Positions 42,227 through 56,419 of a DNA stretch of 64,000 bases are shown one piece after another. Both the position numbers and the translations under genes were made by a program. The notes beneath the pieces are model-generated. The model ran no database searches. It worked only from the letters and a program-made list of their open reading frames with translations, and was not told the origin of the DNA. How positions within the stretch are numbered: position 1 is the first letter of the stretch; each line of letters starts with the position of its first letter. Source of the stretch: Cristatella mucedo (lineage: Eukaryota; Bryozoa; Phylactolaemata; Cristatellidae). Where the stretch lies: NCBI GenBank assembly GCA_009760855.2, contig WPIO01000051.1, positions 2,099,501 through 2,163,500 on the forward strand, written 5' to 3'.

Positions 42227-42578
42227 ATGCAGGCGACTGCCGACCTCATTCGACTGCCTCCTTTGGCAGGAGTCGACATCCTTTGGGCGCTCGCGATCGC
42301 CTGCGCGCTGTACGTGGCCGGCAGGGCCGCGTTGCGCCTGCGCACGCTCCTCTTCGAGCCTCTCTACTATCGCGCCGACGGCGCCCATCTTCTGGAGAGA
42401 GCGGCCGAGAAGCGAGGCCACGTGACGCGGAGCGGACGCAGCTCGGCGCCGGCTACGGCAGCAGCAGCAGCAGCAGCCGACTCGCAGGAGAGGCGCGCTA
42501 CGTATCCGAACGGCTGGTTCTTCGTGGATCTGTCGGCAACGTTTCGTCGCGGCCAGGTTCGTCACTTGTCGATGCTCG
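42227..42578 (+). CDS. nvd: Neverland/DAF-36-like Rieske oxygenase, exon 1
   Basis: ATG at 42227, 117 codons plus one base, donor CTCG|GTAAGT. It encodes a short N-terminus, one membrane helix (residues about 12-40: ILWALAIACALYVAGRAALR) and the family-typical YPNGWFFVDLSATFRRGQV that precedes the Rieske domain. An Ala run (about 76-85) and Ser/Arg-rich linker are local features. Neverland/DAF-36 enzymes convert cholesterol to 7-dehydrocholesterol in the first step of ecdysteroid/dafachronic acid synthesis and sit in the ER membrane. Exon phase (1) matches exon 2 exactly. Confidence 0.88.
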
Positions 42579-43479
42579 GTAAGTAGCGGCCGTTTTCGCC
42601 GACATGGCCGGTCCGCCGCCCGCGTTTTCTGCGACGAGGCCGCATCCGGGGGGGGGGCGGTCGGCAAAGCGCGCGTCAAAGGCCGAGCTGGCTCGGGGAT
42701 GCCTTTTTTTTATTCTCCTCCGCTCGAGCAGACTAACTTGAAATGCGAACTCGTGCCATCTCGTCGACGAAAAAAGAGTCAGCTGCGCAGCGCCGCGGAC
42801 GGCGAGAACGTGTTCTGAGCAGTGCCCGTAGTCCAGTCCGTTCGACTGCGGACAGCGGCGTCGCAAACGCTGCCGCGTAGGCCGCCGGCTTCGACGCGTC
42901 GCTGGCTGCCGGCGAGCTCCGCCCCGCTGCCGCACCGATCGCTTCCCGTCGAAGGGGGAGGGAGCAAACGATGGCTGGCCGCCCGCGAAGACCGCTATTC
43001 AAACCTCTGAAGCGAGGCTCGAGGCGCCTCCGCTAGTATCGCCTGTCTGACGGGCGCGTTAAGTCGGCGCACCCATGGGCGGGGAATCAGTGTGCTACGT
43101 CCACCTGGCCGTTTTTACCCTAGCCCGATCCCTGTCGTCCGCCACCTGTTACACCAGGCAGGGACCAAGCCTTGAAGGCCTTATGTGCGAAAATAGCTTG
43201 GCCCGCTTGATCTGTTCCGCGAGCCGTCGATAGTACGCATCTGCAAGTCACGTGCGAACGAGCCTGAGCGCCTTGCCATGCTACGCGTAGCTTGGTCCTA
43301 CCGGCGTCTCTCTCGACGGACGTCGACTGCAGCAATACGGCTATAGCAGACGTTCCATCTTACGGTGCGGTGGTTATAGTCAGACAGCTCACTGGTTTCG
43401 GGCTAATTATAAGTCTCTTGCATTTATGCTCGGAATTTCCGTGCGCCCGACATTTTAGAGGCGTGAGTTGTTAATCCAG

Positions 43480-43716
43480 CCAATGTAAAGTGGCTAGAAA
43501 GAGATTGGGTTCTCTGAGGGCGTCACATCGGATGTACTATTGTTATTATTATTACTTACTTATTACTTTTACTATATTACTTATTACTACTACTTATTAA
43601 TATTTATTATTATTATTACTATCATTTGTTATTATTATTACTTACTACTTATTATTATTATATTACTTATTTGTACTTACTTATTATTACTATTATTATT
43701 ACTATTATTACTACCA
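43480..43716 (+). repeat. LINE-A tail followed by (TTA)n microsatellite
   Basis: A hairpin end (GGCTAGAAAGAGATTGGGTT ... GAGGGCGTC) runs into about 170 bp of imperfect ATT/TAC-type simple repeat, the usual LINE-A 3' terminus expanded into a microsatellite. Confidence 0.8.
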
Positions 43717-44284
43717 TAGAGAGACCAACAATAGGGTCTCATTTTTCGATAATTCCGGGAAACGAAGACTGAACTTCTCAAATATTACTTTCTTTAGGAA
43801 GCGTTACAGAGATATGATGTTCACAAAATGATGTTATAGATATCATACCGGAGCATTCGAAATGCTTCATATTTTACTTGAAGCTACGGTCGAGTCCTTC
43901 CAATAAAAGACCAACGATACACAGCAGCACATTTTTGAGCGGCACGCGGTTTGGTTCTTGACGAAAAGCATTTCAGGTAGAGTTAGCTTGAGCCCGAGTT
44001 CGCTGCTTTGTTCACGACTCTCTGCTTGGCTAATAACATTGTCTTAGCTTGTAACTGAGTGGCACTCAGTTGCAGTAGGGCCTATGCTGCTACGGTGAAT
44101 TTTCCTCGATCGTGGCTGAAGGTTGGTCAAAAAATCGTCTCCCACTAAATGCTTTAAGGTTAATTAGCCTGCAGCTAAAAAGTCTGTAATTAGTTTTTCT
44201 GCAGCCGTTTTGTCCAAATTTGAGTTAGCACGCCGACTAGGCTAGTTGGCATAAGTAGCACGTCACAAGGATAGCATTGCGTGT

Positions 44285-45240
44285 ACGAATCGCTTTGTAT
44301 CTCCGTCTGCAACTCCATGAAGTCATAAAGACCATGTGCGTGTTACGCAGGAGAGTTTTGTATAGCGCGCTCACAGCCTAAGCGGCTTTCAGTACGCATT
44401 CTGTAGCCAGCAGACTTCGTCTAGCGCAACAAAGGGAAAGTGGGAAGCATAGCTGAGTCAGGAGAGCAGTTAAGGTAGTGAGTAGCATGGAAGTAGCAGC
44501 TCAGGACCGCTGAAAAGTTTGCCGTGATGGCACACTAGGTAAGGTGGTTGTTTTCACGACCTCGGTCCCGAGGTCGTGGTTTCGATTCCTGCGGTGGGCG
44601 ATTCTTTATCGCCACTGCAAGCGGTGGTGATAGCCGTAAAGGCTCTTCTGTCGCTATAAAAAAAGAGGCTGTTTAATCAGCTAGGATTTTTTTTTATGAG
44701 CCATAGTCGGCAGCAAGAGAGGAATTGTCGTTGCGTAAGAATTGTGGAAGCGAGTTCCACAGTCTAGGACCTGCAGAGCTAAAGCTTCTGTCGCCAACGG
44801 TCTTTAAGCGGAGGAATGGAACAGCTAATCTATTGTCCACACAGGACCTGAGGGCACGAACAGGCTAAAGCTGGTACATCAATTCAGCTAGGTATGGAGG
44901 AGCCAAGCCGTGGCGGGCCTTGTGGGTCAGCGTAAGAGCTTAGCTCTGTCTCCGTTGCTCAACCGGCATCCATCCTAGCTCTTTTAGCAAGGGAGACACG
45001 TGCTCAAACCTCTATGACTTGGAGACTAGCCTTGCAGCCATATTCATAGTCAGCTGCAGTGGCCTAGTTGCTTTCTTTGGTAGCCCAGCCAAAAGGGAAT
45101 TACAATAATCAAACCTTGCTGTATTAATGAGCTTCGGGATGAGAGACCTAATGCAGCAGCCCATGCGAACTGGACGACGCTCAAACCGGGCCGAAGGAGA
45201 AGAGGTCAAAGCGTAGCAAGTGCTCCACCGCACAGCAAGT
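44285..45240 (-). mobile_element. LINE-B 3' fragment
   Basis: Reverse-oriented LINE-B 3' region; 45012-45233 encodes a terminal RT piece (FDYCNSLLAGLPKKATR, NMAARLVSKS). It is interrupted by a SINE at 44521-44692: the sequence before and after the SINE is contiguous in the related copy at 11.99 kb. Confidence 0.8.
44521..44692 (+). mobile_element. tRNA-derived SINE, copy 4 (best preserved)
   Basis: Full tRNA-like head (GATGGCACACTAGGTAAGG, A-box region), palindrome, B box-like GGTTTCGATTCC, body and T-rich 3' end. Nested inside LINE-B, so it is younger than that copy. Confidence 0.85.
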
Positions 45241-48200
45241 GAGTGCCATGTTGGCGTAAAAAAAAGCAGAGATAAGCATATAGGATTACTATCGTGTTAG
45301 CTCGGAGATGGCGGCATTCAATTTTAGTGGTAGCGATTTCCAACCTATGGTCACATAGGCACAGGATGATATAACTATGGTCCTTTCATACAAATTGGCG
45401 GCATATAGTTGGCAATATAATAGGCTCTCAAGTTAGCATACGCACATTAGCTTAATGAGAGGCCGGGCAAAGCATTTTTAGCCGAACCAATTTATCTCGC
45501 ACTTTGTTTTTAGAATTACTGGTGAAATGTTCTCAGTAACTGATGCAGTCACGTGTGCCAAAACAGGAGGTGATAAAATCGTAAATTACCCGTACTTATG
45601 TGTACTTAAAGGTGGCAGCTCGTTGTTGAGGTAGCTTGAATGGTAAATAGGCTGGCGTGTATGCGTTGAAATAAAAGATTGCTGTTTACTAAGCGATAAA
45701 AAATTTTGCAAGAGACTATCGCAACCAGAGAAAATTCAATTGCACCACTTTAAATTGATCAAGACGAATCCTTAGTTCGCTAAAACGTTTAATCAATCAA
45801 TAATTTATAAAAAGGTATTTTAAAATGACTCTATACTCGTTCTATATTTTGTTTATATGCAGAATTACTCACCATGATATACTTATAAGTTATCTATTTT
45901 AAGAACGTAAGTAATAGCTCAAAAGTTGGAACATAAGTAAACGTGCTGGAGAAATCGTGCCTTGTTCGCTTTTGTGACTTGAGCTGTCCTGTTATCTGTG
46001 GTAAGCACTTATGGTGCTCATGGTCGTGAGTTGGGCGGTTATTGTATGCTGAAATTAGTGCTACACCGCAATGCTCACCATCTTGAAGAAGCTGCAATGA
46101 CTCCGCTAGCACCGCACCAAGAGACACCCCAACTTTTCTGCTTAGACGCGGTAATTATAATCTAAAAAGTCTTTTGGAAACTGTATAGTAATGGCATGGC
46201 TAATAGTTGTAATAGTCATAAAGTAAGATTACTTGGTTTTGCAGTTAGTAGTCGGTATTTGGCTGTTTTGGTACGCTGGGTTTCGGAGAACCATCAGCTA
46301 TTTCGCCTTTAAGCGAGTTTCATCGTTTGCTATCTCGTTATTACGGATAGCGAAGCAGGCAGATTCCCGGATATCTATCGAAAGTGGTTCGTAAAAATTG
46401 ACTTTACAGCCTCGGAAACTTTAAACGGTATTTCTCCACGGTGCCATACAAAAAGAAGGGCTGCTTTTTGGGAGCTCTTTTAAATAAATATAAACAATAT
46501 TAAAATGAACATAAAAAAATAAACAAGCTCGGAACGAACACCTCAGATACACCGGACACTGAAAGGCAGAATCTCTATTAAATGAATTCGCATAATACAA
46601 TCGCCACATGGATCTTCTGTCTTCACCGTAGATTTTTAAGTACTAACCAAATTTATGGTGCGTGTGTCACTCTTTCCAATAATCGCATGCAATGAACAGC
46701 CTATAAATAAGTGAACGCTAAAATACCACCCACCCTGGAAAAATACTACCAAGATAAGTATGTATTGCCCAAGAATTTTTGATTAATTAAAGGATTATAT
46801 TTAAAGTCTCTTTAAGATAATATCTTAAGTTAAATTAGAATTGATCTGCTAAAAATAGACATCAACAAGCAAAGGTAGTTATTTTAGTTGTTAAATGATT
46901 CAATTTTGGGCCTCTTTAACAACGACAAGCTGAAGCTGAAGTTAAACTATTTGATTTGAGGTCATTCGTATCTGTTTAAATAGAGTGTAGGTTCTGAAAC
47001 GCTCGGTTACGTGATGCCTGCTTGTCAAACGTATCATCTTTCGGAGAAAAGCGATCTCTAGTAGCAAGCATACACTATCTTTAGTGAATTCACACTTTGT
47101 TAGGTCATTAAAGCGGGAAGAGCCGATGTCACGTTTCAATATAGGCAAGGGCTAATTGACTTTGTTTCCAGCTGCATACATTTAGCATCGGGCGTTCACT
47201 TTTCTGGCATCTCACTCAATAAATTCACAGAAAAATTGAGAAATTAATTAGCGTAATTATAGTCGTGCTAGACTGCTGGTTAGGATCTGCCAAAACCGTC
47301 GGAAGTCTGGATCCTCTGAATTCCTCACTACTTGGTCCGACGACACTCAGTTTGTGCATCATGCCGAAGCCACTATTCCTTGAAATCAGAGAGCGCTAAC
47401 TTGGAGTTAGCTGGATTCAAGCCAATGCAGCCGATTATCAATCTCGTGCAAGCACATGGTATCTAGACCAGAGATTGATAAAAAGATAAAGCACAGGGGC
47501 TGCCTTTTAATGATAGATTTTGTTGAGCCTCTACCGTTTCGAGAAACAGTAAGTGTGCCGTTCTTTAAAATCGGAATGCGGTCTTACATTAACTTATTAT
47601 GCAAATAAGCATCGAGAAAAGATTCATCCTGGGCCGATAAGGCCAGATTCCTTGAAATATTTTTTGTCGCCTATTCTCATCGACCTCGGCCAGCCCATCC
47701 ACTGGTCATGACTCCTGCAGATGCGAGGGCACTAACTCGAGGCTTATAAGCTTTTCGCAACCGATACAAAATGTACCCATATTCAAGAGTCCAGGCGATG
47801 TGGCTGGAGGAAAATTTGGTCTAAGAATCGATTTTCTTTAGAATGCCGTTCCAGAGACAGACGTGTCCAAAATTTATTTCGAAGTTTCGATGGTTTCCAT
47901 GTGAAAAAAGATATCAAAAATGATCTTGCAAATCATGTAAAACCCGGAAGTGAACCAGAACCAGCGTATCTAAAAATACAACGCGTACAGATCTCTTAAT
48001 TATAAGCCACTTGAGTGCTAAGTTTTCTAACCTTGGCACATTGACACATGCTTGCGACTTTCGTAAAGCTTTATTTAGAGTGTAGATTTGTGCCTTGTAA
48101 ATCCCATAACTTTGCCAATACTCCACGCATCAGCGTTAAATTAAAATATGTGTCAGCTCTGCTTGTGAACCACTAAAGTAGTTAATCGGTTAGACAAGTA

Positions 48201-48938
48201 TTGCCATGAATGCCAGAAAGCGTCCATGAAATTTACATCCTGCAATTATACTTCCTCATTACATGTCTTTATTGTTTTTTCTAGATTGGTCCAGTCAAAA
48301 GAAAGTTGTCCTGCTTCGTTTAAGGGTTGTATCATATTCTCATTGTGCATAGTATTGAATCTTGATTTTTCTAGATTGCACTGCATGTAATTTAGCCAGA
48401 CTGCGACCTTGACTCTCTAATGACGTCAGCAGGTCAACGTCCTAATTATTAATAAATCTAAAAGATTGTTAACTTGCATTGCCTACAGCCTTGCTATTGC
48501 CTTGCTTCTCCCACTCATTTTTTAGATGGCTGCCAATATGCGGTTAGGGTCCCTTTAAGTTGAGTTCAAGGTTGCAAGCCTACAGTTCCAACGACCTTTT
48601 TGAGAAGTTAGCTAAGCAAATTGGACTTATGATCCGCAACGGAGAGGCTACCTTATCGGCTGACTTCATGTTCTCCATTACTGGTGGCAGATGTTATCGT
48701 GAATTAAGCTGCGACGCTCTAGTCCTCCCTTACCAGGAGGAGAGCATGCACGAGATTAGACTAAAGCTCTCATAGACTTAGGCGTAATGTTGCCACATCT
48801 TTTATCCCGCATCTTTCGGAATCCTTCAATCTGAGGAGTATGCAATTTATTGGGCTAGTGAGCTGACAGCAAGGTAAGCCAAATAAAATCTATCATACTA
48901 AATCTGGCTGACTTCAAATGATCAACCCTTGATTGTAG

Positions 48939-49127
48939 GTCACGAGCTAGCTGTTTTCCGGGACGACCGAGGTCATGTTCATGCTCTGGATGCTTATTGT
49001 CCTCACCTGGGAGCTAATATGGCTATTGGTGGGCACGTCATCGGTGACTGTCTCGAATGCCCGTTTCATGGATGGCAATTCAAAGGAAGTGATGGGAAAT
49101 GCCAACACGTACCAGGTGCCAAGCGAG
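48939..49127 (+). CDS. nvd: Neverland/DAF-36-like Rieske oxygenase, exon 2 (Rieske domain)
   Basis: Acceptor TTGATTGTAG, donor AAGCGAG|GTAAAAG, phase 1 at both ends. Encodes residues 119-180 with the full Rieske [2Fe-2S] ligand set: C138-P-H140 in DAYCPHLGAN and C158-P-F-H161 in CLECPFHGWQF, separated by 17 residues. The donor at 49128 is preferred over an in-phase GT at 49116, because it keeps the spacing (VPGAKRVPENAF) seen in Neverland proteins before the next conserved Trp. The cluster passes electrons to the mononuclear iron site encoded further downstream. Confidence 0.92.
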
Positions 49128-49849
49128 GTAAAAGTCTTGCCAGTCCTCTTTTGCCAGCTGTCTACTACAGTGCCGCACTTTCACAGCGCTCTATCTTAAA
49201 TTGTGGGCCGGCTATTCGTGGACTATTTTGCACTGTTAATGCGTTTGAGTGCACTTTGATCCACCAATTTGAGCTTGGAAATTGCGTAGCTATGCCATTT
49301 TGCTTAGGTTGCAGTCGGGTGGCTAGCGTTCGCGAAATGATGAAGCAAGCTTTGAGTGACCGTGGAACACTCACTCTACAGCGTAAAAAGGCACGTATAC
49401 AGGCAGAAACGTCCGGATTCCGACTCGAGACCATTTCTCCTAATCCATATTTGAGCTTCGGCTTGGCCTTTGCGGTCTCGTGGAATCACGGGCGCAGACA
49501 CGCCCACTCAGATACCATGCAATGTGCGTGGGCGTGCCTAAAACACGTGTGCAGTTCACTGTACGGCCTTAAAAAACGACGCTGCAAGGTCGTAAATCAA
49601 GGCAAGAGTATTTCGAGAGTTTCAAAAATTCAGCCCAAGCCCGGATTTTATGCTGCGACTAAGGCAAGAGGTTGAGCGAGGCTGTGACGCACTCCCCGTG
49701 TAATTTAACTGTAACCGAGCCATCATTCACGGGCTGGCGACGGGGATCCGATTATCCGAATACAGGTTCCCATTAAGGCACTAAGCCGACAGTATAGACC
49801 GATATTCAAACTTTTTTTATCTACCTCGGCCAAGACTTGAACCGTACAA

Positions 49850-50330
49850 ATCATGTCAACGAAACTATTTTTGCAGTGAGAACATATCTCTCCTTGGGGA
49901 AGCCGGAGCTTGAAAAAACGCCGCTTTGTGCAATCAGGCGCGTACAGCTGGTGTAAAACTCTGCAGCTAAGCTTGTCTGTCGTGAGCGTCGCAGTTGCTA
50001 CATCGCAGCACTTCTCGTCGACCTGCCATAGCTACCAGTCAAGCAACGCATCGAATTCAAGGTTTTTTGTCGCTTACTTTTCGGTCCTGTCATTCCTTGG
50101 CTCCAGCCTACCTATCAGATCTACTGCCACACCAGGCTAAGCATCGTGCCACCCACTTTTCGGAACCTGACTGTTTACCTATACCTCGTACAAAACCTCA
50201 AATCCTTTGGAGACCGTGCATTTGGTTTGTATGCTCCAAAAGCCTGAAACTCGCTCCCGACTTGCGTCACGACACCTCCTGACTTGACCACAGTTAAAAA
50301 AAATTAAAAACGCACCTATTTGTGTAACGC
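49850..50330 (+). mobile_element. LINE-A fragment
   Basis: Decayed copy of the LINE-A RT end (YLSDLLPHQAKHRATHFSEP near 50110-50165), with frameshifts and no 3' hairpin. Confidence 0.8.
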
Positions 50331-50952
50331 CGAAGGCTCGGCAGAGTTGACGTAACCTGCCGCTAACCGAGCAGCGTAACCTACCGCCTAATGCAGTTCG
50401 GTAGGCGCCTACGAGAAATAAGCAGGTTGCCACGAAACGAAAGATTTCTGGCGCTGACCTACTTACCGTTTCTAAAAGGGGTCGTGAGTCCGCGGCGTGA
50501 ATTAGAAAGAGACGCACTAAAATAAGGGATTTTACTGAGCTTTATTCGCAAGTGCACAATGTCGCTGCGCGTCTAGCTCAGTCTTATCTCCACACTCCTC
50601 ACTTGCGCTTGACAGAACTCTTGCGGGCGAAATACATCCCCGTACTTAGGCAACCTACGTCTATTGTGGGGAATGACCCAAGTAGGACGGAGGAGCCCGA
50701 ACCGGTGCCTGGACTTTGACTAGAGAACTAGGGCTCCGCTCCCACCCTAACGGCAGGAATACCTCACGCACTACGTCAAGCACCCTTACGGAGGAAACAC
50801 GTCTCCGCCCTTGGGCTACCTCAGTCTCTAGCGGGAAATGACCCAAATAGACGGAGGAGCTCAAAACAACAAAATATCTCATACACCACACCAACTGCTT
50901 TAAGTTCGCATTGGCCAATCCTAATGCCGAGACCACGTGTGCGCGAGCGCGC

Positions 50953-50973
50953 GCACACACACACACACACACA
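50953..50973. repeat. (CA)n microsatellite
   Basis: Ten or so CA units preceded by a GCGC alternating run (GCGCGAGCGCGCGC), an alternating purine-pyrimidine tract. Confidence 0.9.
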
Positions 50974-51018
50974 CAAAGCACCAACGAATAGAAAATGCGA
51001 GCTCGAGCTAGACACGCC

Positions 51019-51162
51019 GAGCTGGTTTGGTCCAGTGGCTAAAGTGCCCGCCCAGGCCAAGGTCTGTCTGAGGTCGTGGGCTCGAGCCCCGAGCCATATG
51101 TGAAGCGCCTGAATAGAGATTATATTCTCTTGGGGCGCTATACAAATGAATTATATTTTTTA
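51019..51162 (+). mobile_element. Second SINE type with LINE-A-like tail
   Basis: A tRNA-like head (GGTCCAGTGGCTAAAGTGCC as A box region; GGGCTCGAGCCCC as B box). Its 3' part, AAGCGCCTGAATAGAGATT ... TCTCTTGGGGCGCTATACAAATGA, mimics the LINE-A terminal hairpin. This is the usual design of a SINE mobilised by a partner LINE. Confidence 0.75.
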
Positions 51163-51169
51163 TACGACA

Positions 51170-53500
51170 GTATTCGGTGGCGTCCACCGAATCCTCCTGG
51201 CGCTGCCTCGTCCGGTCCCGTCAATCGCCGGCGAACAGCCCACCCTCCTCCCCCGCTTTCAGAAAAATGAATCCGGCAGCTGCCGGTGACGACGTCGAAA
51301 CGAAGCCGAAGAGAGCAGGAGCCGAACCAAAGACCCGGAGCGAGCGTCGCTCGACTCTTAAATACCAAGCTGAGACGGTGGGGGCTCGTGGGCGCGCGAT
51401 GGCGGCGCGACGGAGAGCGAAGCCCCAACGAGCGAGTCGTCGCGTTGTCGACGACGGCTGTATTATATGATGTAGCAGCCGTCGTGCGTGCTGCTCCGGA
51501 GCACGAGGTGTTAAGAGAGAGAAGAGTGTGGATAGCGTGTGTGCAGGCCGACGCACAGGCAGAAAGTGAATAGCGAGTCTAGGAACGCATCACGTGCCGG
51601 CAAGGAGCGCGACCGTTGGGCGAACGGAACGTCGGCGGGGGGGGGGGCGGAACCACGTGACGGCGACGACACGTCCACAAGACATCGCTGCTAGAGCTTA
51701 GTGGTATTGGGCCTGGCGCCGTGGGCCATTGCGGTACGGAATTAATACCGTCGCTCGGCCGCCGGGTGGGCAACTCAGTCCAGCTTGAATGCCGAAAAGG
51801 TTCCAGACGATTCTTTTTGTACAGAGTTAGGGCAGAGGTTCACAGGCCAGCCAACATCAACCAGCCGCTGCCGTGGGTAGCAGACCATTTCTAAAGACCG
51901 AATTGCCAGCGCTGGTCCCAGAGCTTTGTGGCTCGCCCTAAAGCTCTAGCTCTCTAACCACACTGGTGCTCCTCTCTGGCTCACTGCTACAGGATAGAGG
52001 AGTTTTTTCCCCGCCGAACAGTTCTTGTTTGCGTTAAAACTATGCCAAGGCCAGCGCGGTGCTACATTCGTCACTGCATTTAGTAGGTCCCTGTGATTCA
52101 ACCTTTATGTGCTTATGCGCGCTGACACTGCTGCATGCTGCCACTAACCACAATTGCATGCTGACCCTGTGCATCTCACTCCTAACCACGTTCTTCTTGT
52201 TGTTTATAGAGCATGCTACTACTAACCAATCGATCGTGTTTCCTTTGCAGCACATGCAAAGTACCTAGAAAGAGATTGAGTTCTCTAAGGGCGCTTTATC
52301 AAGCGTGTTATTATTATTATTATTACTATTATTATTATTACCTTCTTAGCTCCTTCGCCGCCGCGTGCGTCCCAGTAATCCTCGTCACGAACCTGCCAGC
52401 GTTCGGTTGATGTGCAATGCAGGTGGCAGCTGTGGTTGATTCCTCATCGGGTGGCATCTTCGTTTGCCATGGGAGTAGATTAAGATTCGTCGCGCTGCAG
52501 GCGCGAATACTGCTCCAGGGAGAGGCGCTCGTGGAGACTCGCTGGAAGTCTAAGCTACTCATCCTATTCCCGCCATTCGCCGCCATTACGATTACCCAGC
52601 TGCAATTCTCGTGCGTGCGCGCTTGCGCACTAGCTGCTGTCGGATGTGGCCAGTATAGCGCGCGATCATTAGTAAATACCAATACCTGTCGGATTGCCTT
52701 GGGCGAAACGTGGAAGGGAATCGTCTTTTAAGCTAGCCCTCTACTGAGCAGGGATATGGAGAATTTTGAACCGAGGACTTCCACGGCTGCAAGCAGGGCA
52801 CCGAGAGTCGGGCTCGTCCCCCCACCCACCCACGCACCGGCCAAGGATAACTCAAACGCTGGCGGCGCTCCCATCTGGAGCGCCGCCCGGTAGGACGGCT
52901 CGGCGGCCCGGGCAGCTGGGAGCAGAAAAGGGCATGCGCGCGCTGCTGATACTACGGCTCTGTCGACGCAGCGGCGGGCGGAAGAGCAGCGGCTACAGAA
53001 GGCCCGGCTCGTATTTGAAGCGAGCAATTCAGGAACGGCTCGCCGCTCTGGGATGGCACGTCACGTGACCGAGATTGCCTCGTTCGAGCCCTTGACCGCT
53101 AAGATTCAGGGGCAGCTTGCTTCTCTGTGGTCGCCAAGTTTCCCGGGACGTCTTATTGGGTGACTGTACGGAGTTGGCTCTGGAGGCTCTTCGGGCAACA
53201 CGCCCACGTCGGGTTCGCTTCGTGGTTCAACTTTCTGGGTGGCTGCCATTTTCTAGCGATGCGTGCATGCGTTTTCTAGTAGCTGAGTGTTTTCAAATAG
53301 GAGCTGCTAATTTTATGGCGACTCTTCCTGGGTCAAGAAGTGAGGTGCTCGCCTTCAACGACCAAGTTTGTCTGCTCGAGCCTTGCCGCATTCGTAAAGT
53401 GCCTGGATTGAGGTTAAGTTCACTTGGGGCGCTGCTCAACTTAAGCACATATTCCAGATGGGTCCAAAGAAATCTTCCTTAAGGCGCACATTTGTTACGT
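51170..53500. other. GC-rich intronic segment, function unknown
   Basis: CpG-rich with G-runs (51638, 42650-type). An acceptor-like CCCCGCTTTCAG directly precedes AAAAATGAATCCGGCAGC at 51253-51272, whose frame encodes NPAAAGDDVETKPKRAGAE and ends at 51470. Further ORFs at 52417-52731 and 53117-53482 lack recognised domains. Could contain an alternative promoter or nested gene, or may be CpG-island DNA with chance ORFs. A LINE-A 3' end (52040-52340) lies inside. Confidence 0.25.
52040..52342 (+). mobile_element. LINE-A 3' end with (ATT)n
   Basis: Last RT codons, 3' UTR and hairpin (CTAGAAAGAGATTGAGTTCT ... GGGCGCTTTATCAAG) ending in (TTA)n at 52306-52342. Confidence 0.85.
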
Positions 53501-53759
53501 GGACAGGGTCTGCTTCCCGAGGAGATTGAGGTTGTTTAAAAGGAGCTGCTACATTTGTATGAGGGGGCTAGAGCCGAGCGGCGGCGCAACTCGGTAGCTC
53601 GTAGCGTCGTCGCGGGAAGGGGCCACAGCTGTAACTTCACTGCAATACTACGAGTTCCGTAATACTTTAACTCCTTAATACTGTATTACTGCGATTTCCG
53701 TGCGGCAATACTTGTAACTACTACCTTATCCGTAGAGTGGCCAGAATAAAGACACTGGG

Positions 53760-54235
53760 TCTTTAATGTATTTTAACGTACCCCCATCTGCAACTCCACA
53801 AAGACTACGTGCGTACCGCATAGGAAAGTTTTGTCTAGCGCACTCACAGCCTAAGCGGCATTCGGTACGCATTCGGTAGCCAGTAGACTTCATCTCACAC
53901 AACAAAGAGAATGTGGTAAGCATAGTTAAGTCTGGAGAGCAGTTGAAGTAGTACGGCCGGAAAGGATGTGCCATAGTTGGCAACGTGAGAGTAGTTGTCG
54001 TTGAGTAAGAATTGTGGAAGTTAGTTCCAATGTACAGGACCTGCAGAGCAAAAGTTTCTATCGTCAATGGTCTTTAAGCTGAGGAATGGAACAGGTAAAC
54101 TATTGTCCAAACAGGAATTTAGTGCACGAGGAGGCTGAAACTGGTGCAGCAGTTCAGCTATGCATGAAGAAACCAAGCCATGGCGGGCCTTGTGGGTCGG
54201 CGTGAGAACTTGACTCTGTGTTTAAGAATTCTAGT
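53760..54235 (-). mobile_element. LINE-B 3' fragment
   Basis: Shares ordered landmarks with 11.7-12.3 and 44.3-45.0 kb (AACTCCACAAAGACTA, CACTCACAGCCTAAGCGGC, GGAATGGAACAG). No coding capacity left. Confidence 0.8.
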
Positions 54236-54239
54236 ATCA

Positions 54240-56400
<2,161 letters not shown>

Positions 56401-56419
56401 AAAATATTTCTGTGTGATT

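Larger units (their letters stand above)
42579..48938 (+). other. Intron 1 of the Neverland-like gene
   Basis: 6.4 kb containing an ATT-type microsatellite (43540-43716), LINE-A tail (43480-43545), LINE-B (44285-45240) and a SINE (44521-44692). From 45.25 to 48.9 kb I find nothing recognisable beyond weak, isolated ORFs. Confidence 0.7.

Noticed and set aside
44521-44692. A true tRNA gene
   Set aside because: A and B boxes are present, but there is no complete cloverleaf or 3' acceptor arm, and four related copies with long shared tails show it is a SINE.
48560-48775. 71-aa ORF just upstream of the Rieske exon 2
   Set aside because: No domain, no matching splice phase with the Neverland-like exons, and it is inside the intron.
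49111-49127. Alternative in-phase donor at 49116 (CCAG|GTGCCA) for Rieske exon 2
   Set aside because: It would remove four residues and the usual spacing between the Rieske domain and the next conserved Trp; the GTAAAA donor fits better.
48929-49675. The full 248-aa ORF as the Rieske protein
   Set aside because: Only 48939-49127 is exon; the start is upstream in exon 1 and the tail after 49127 is intron, as shown by the in-phase match to exon 3.
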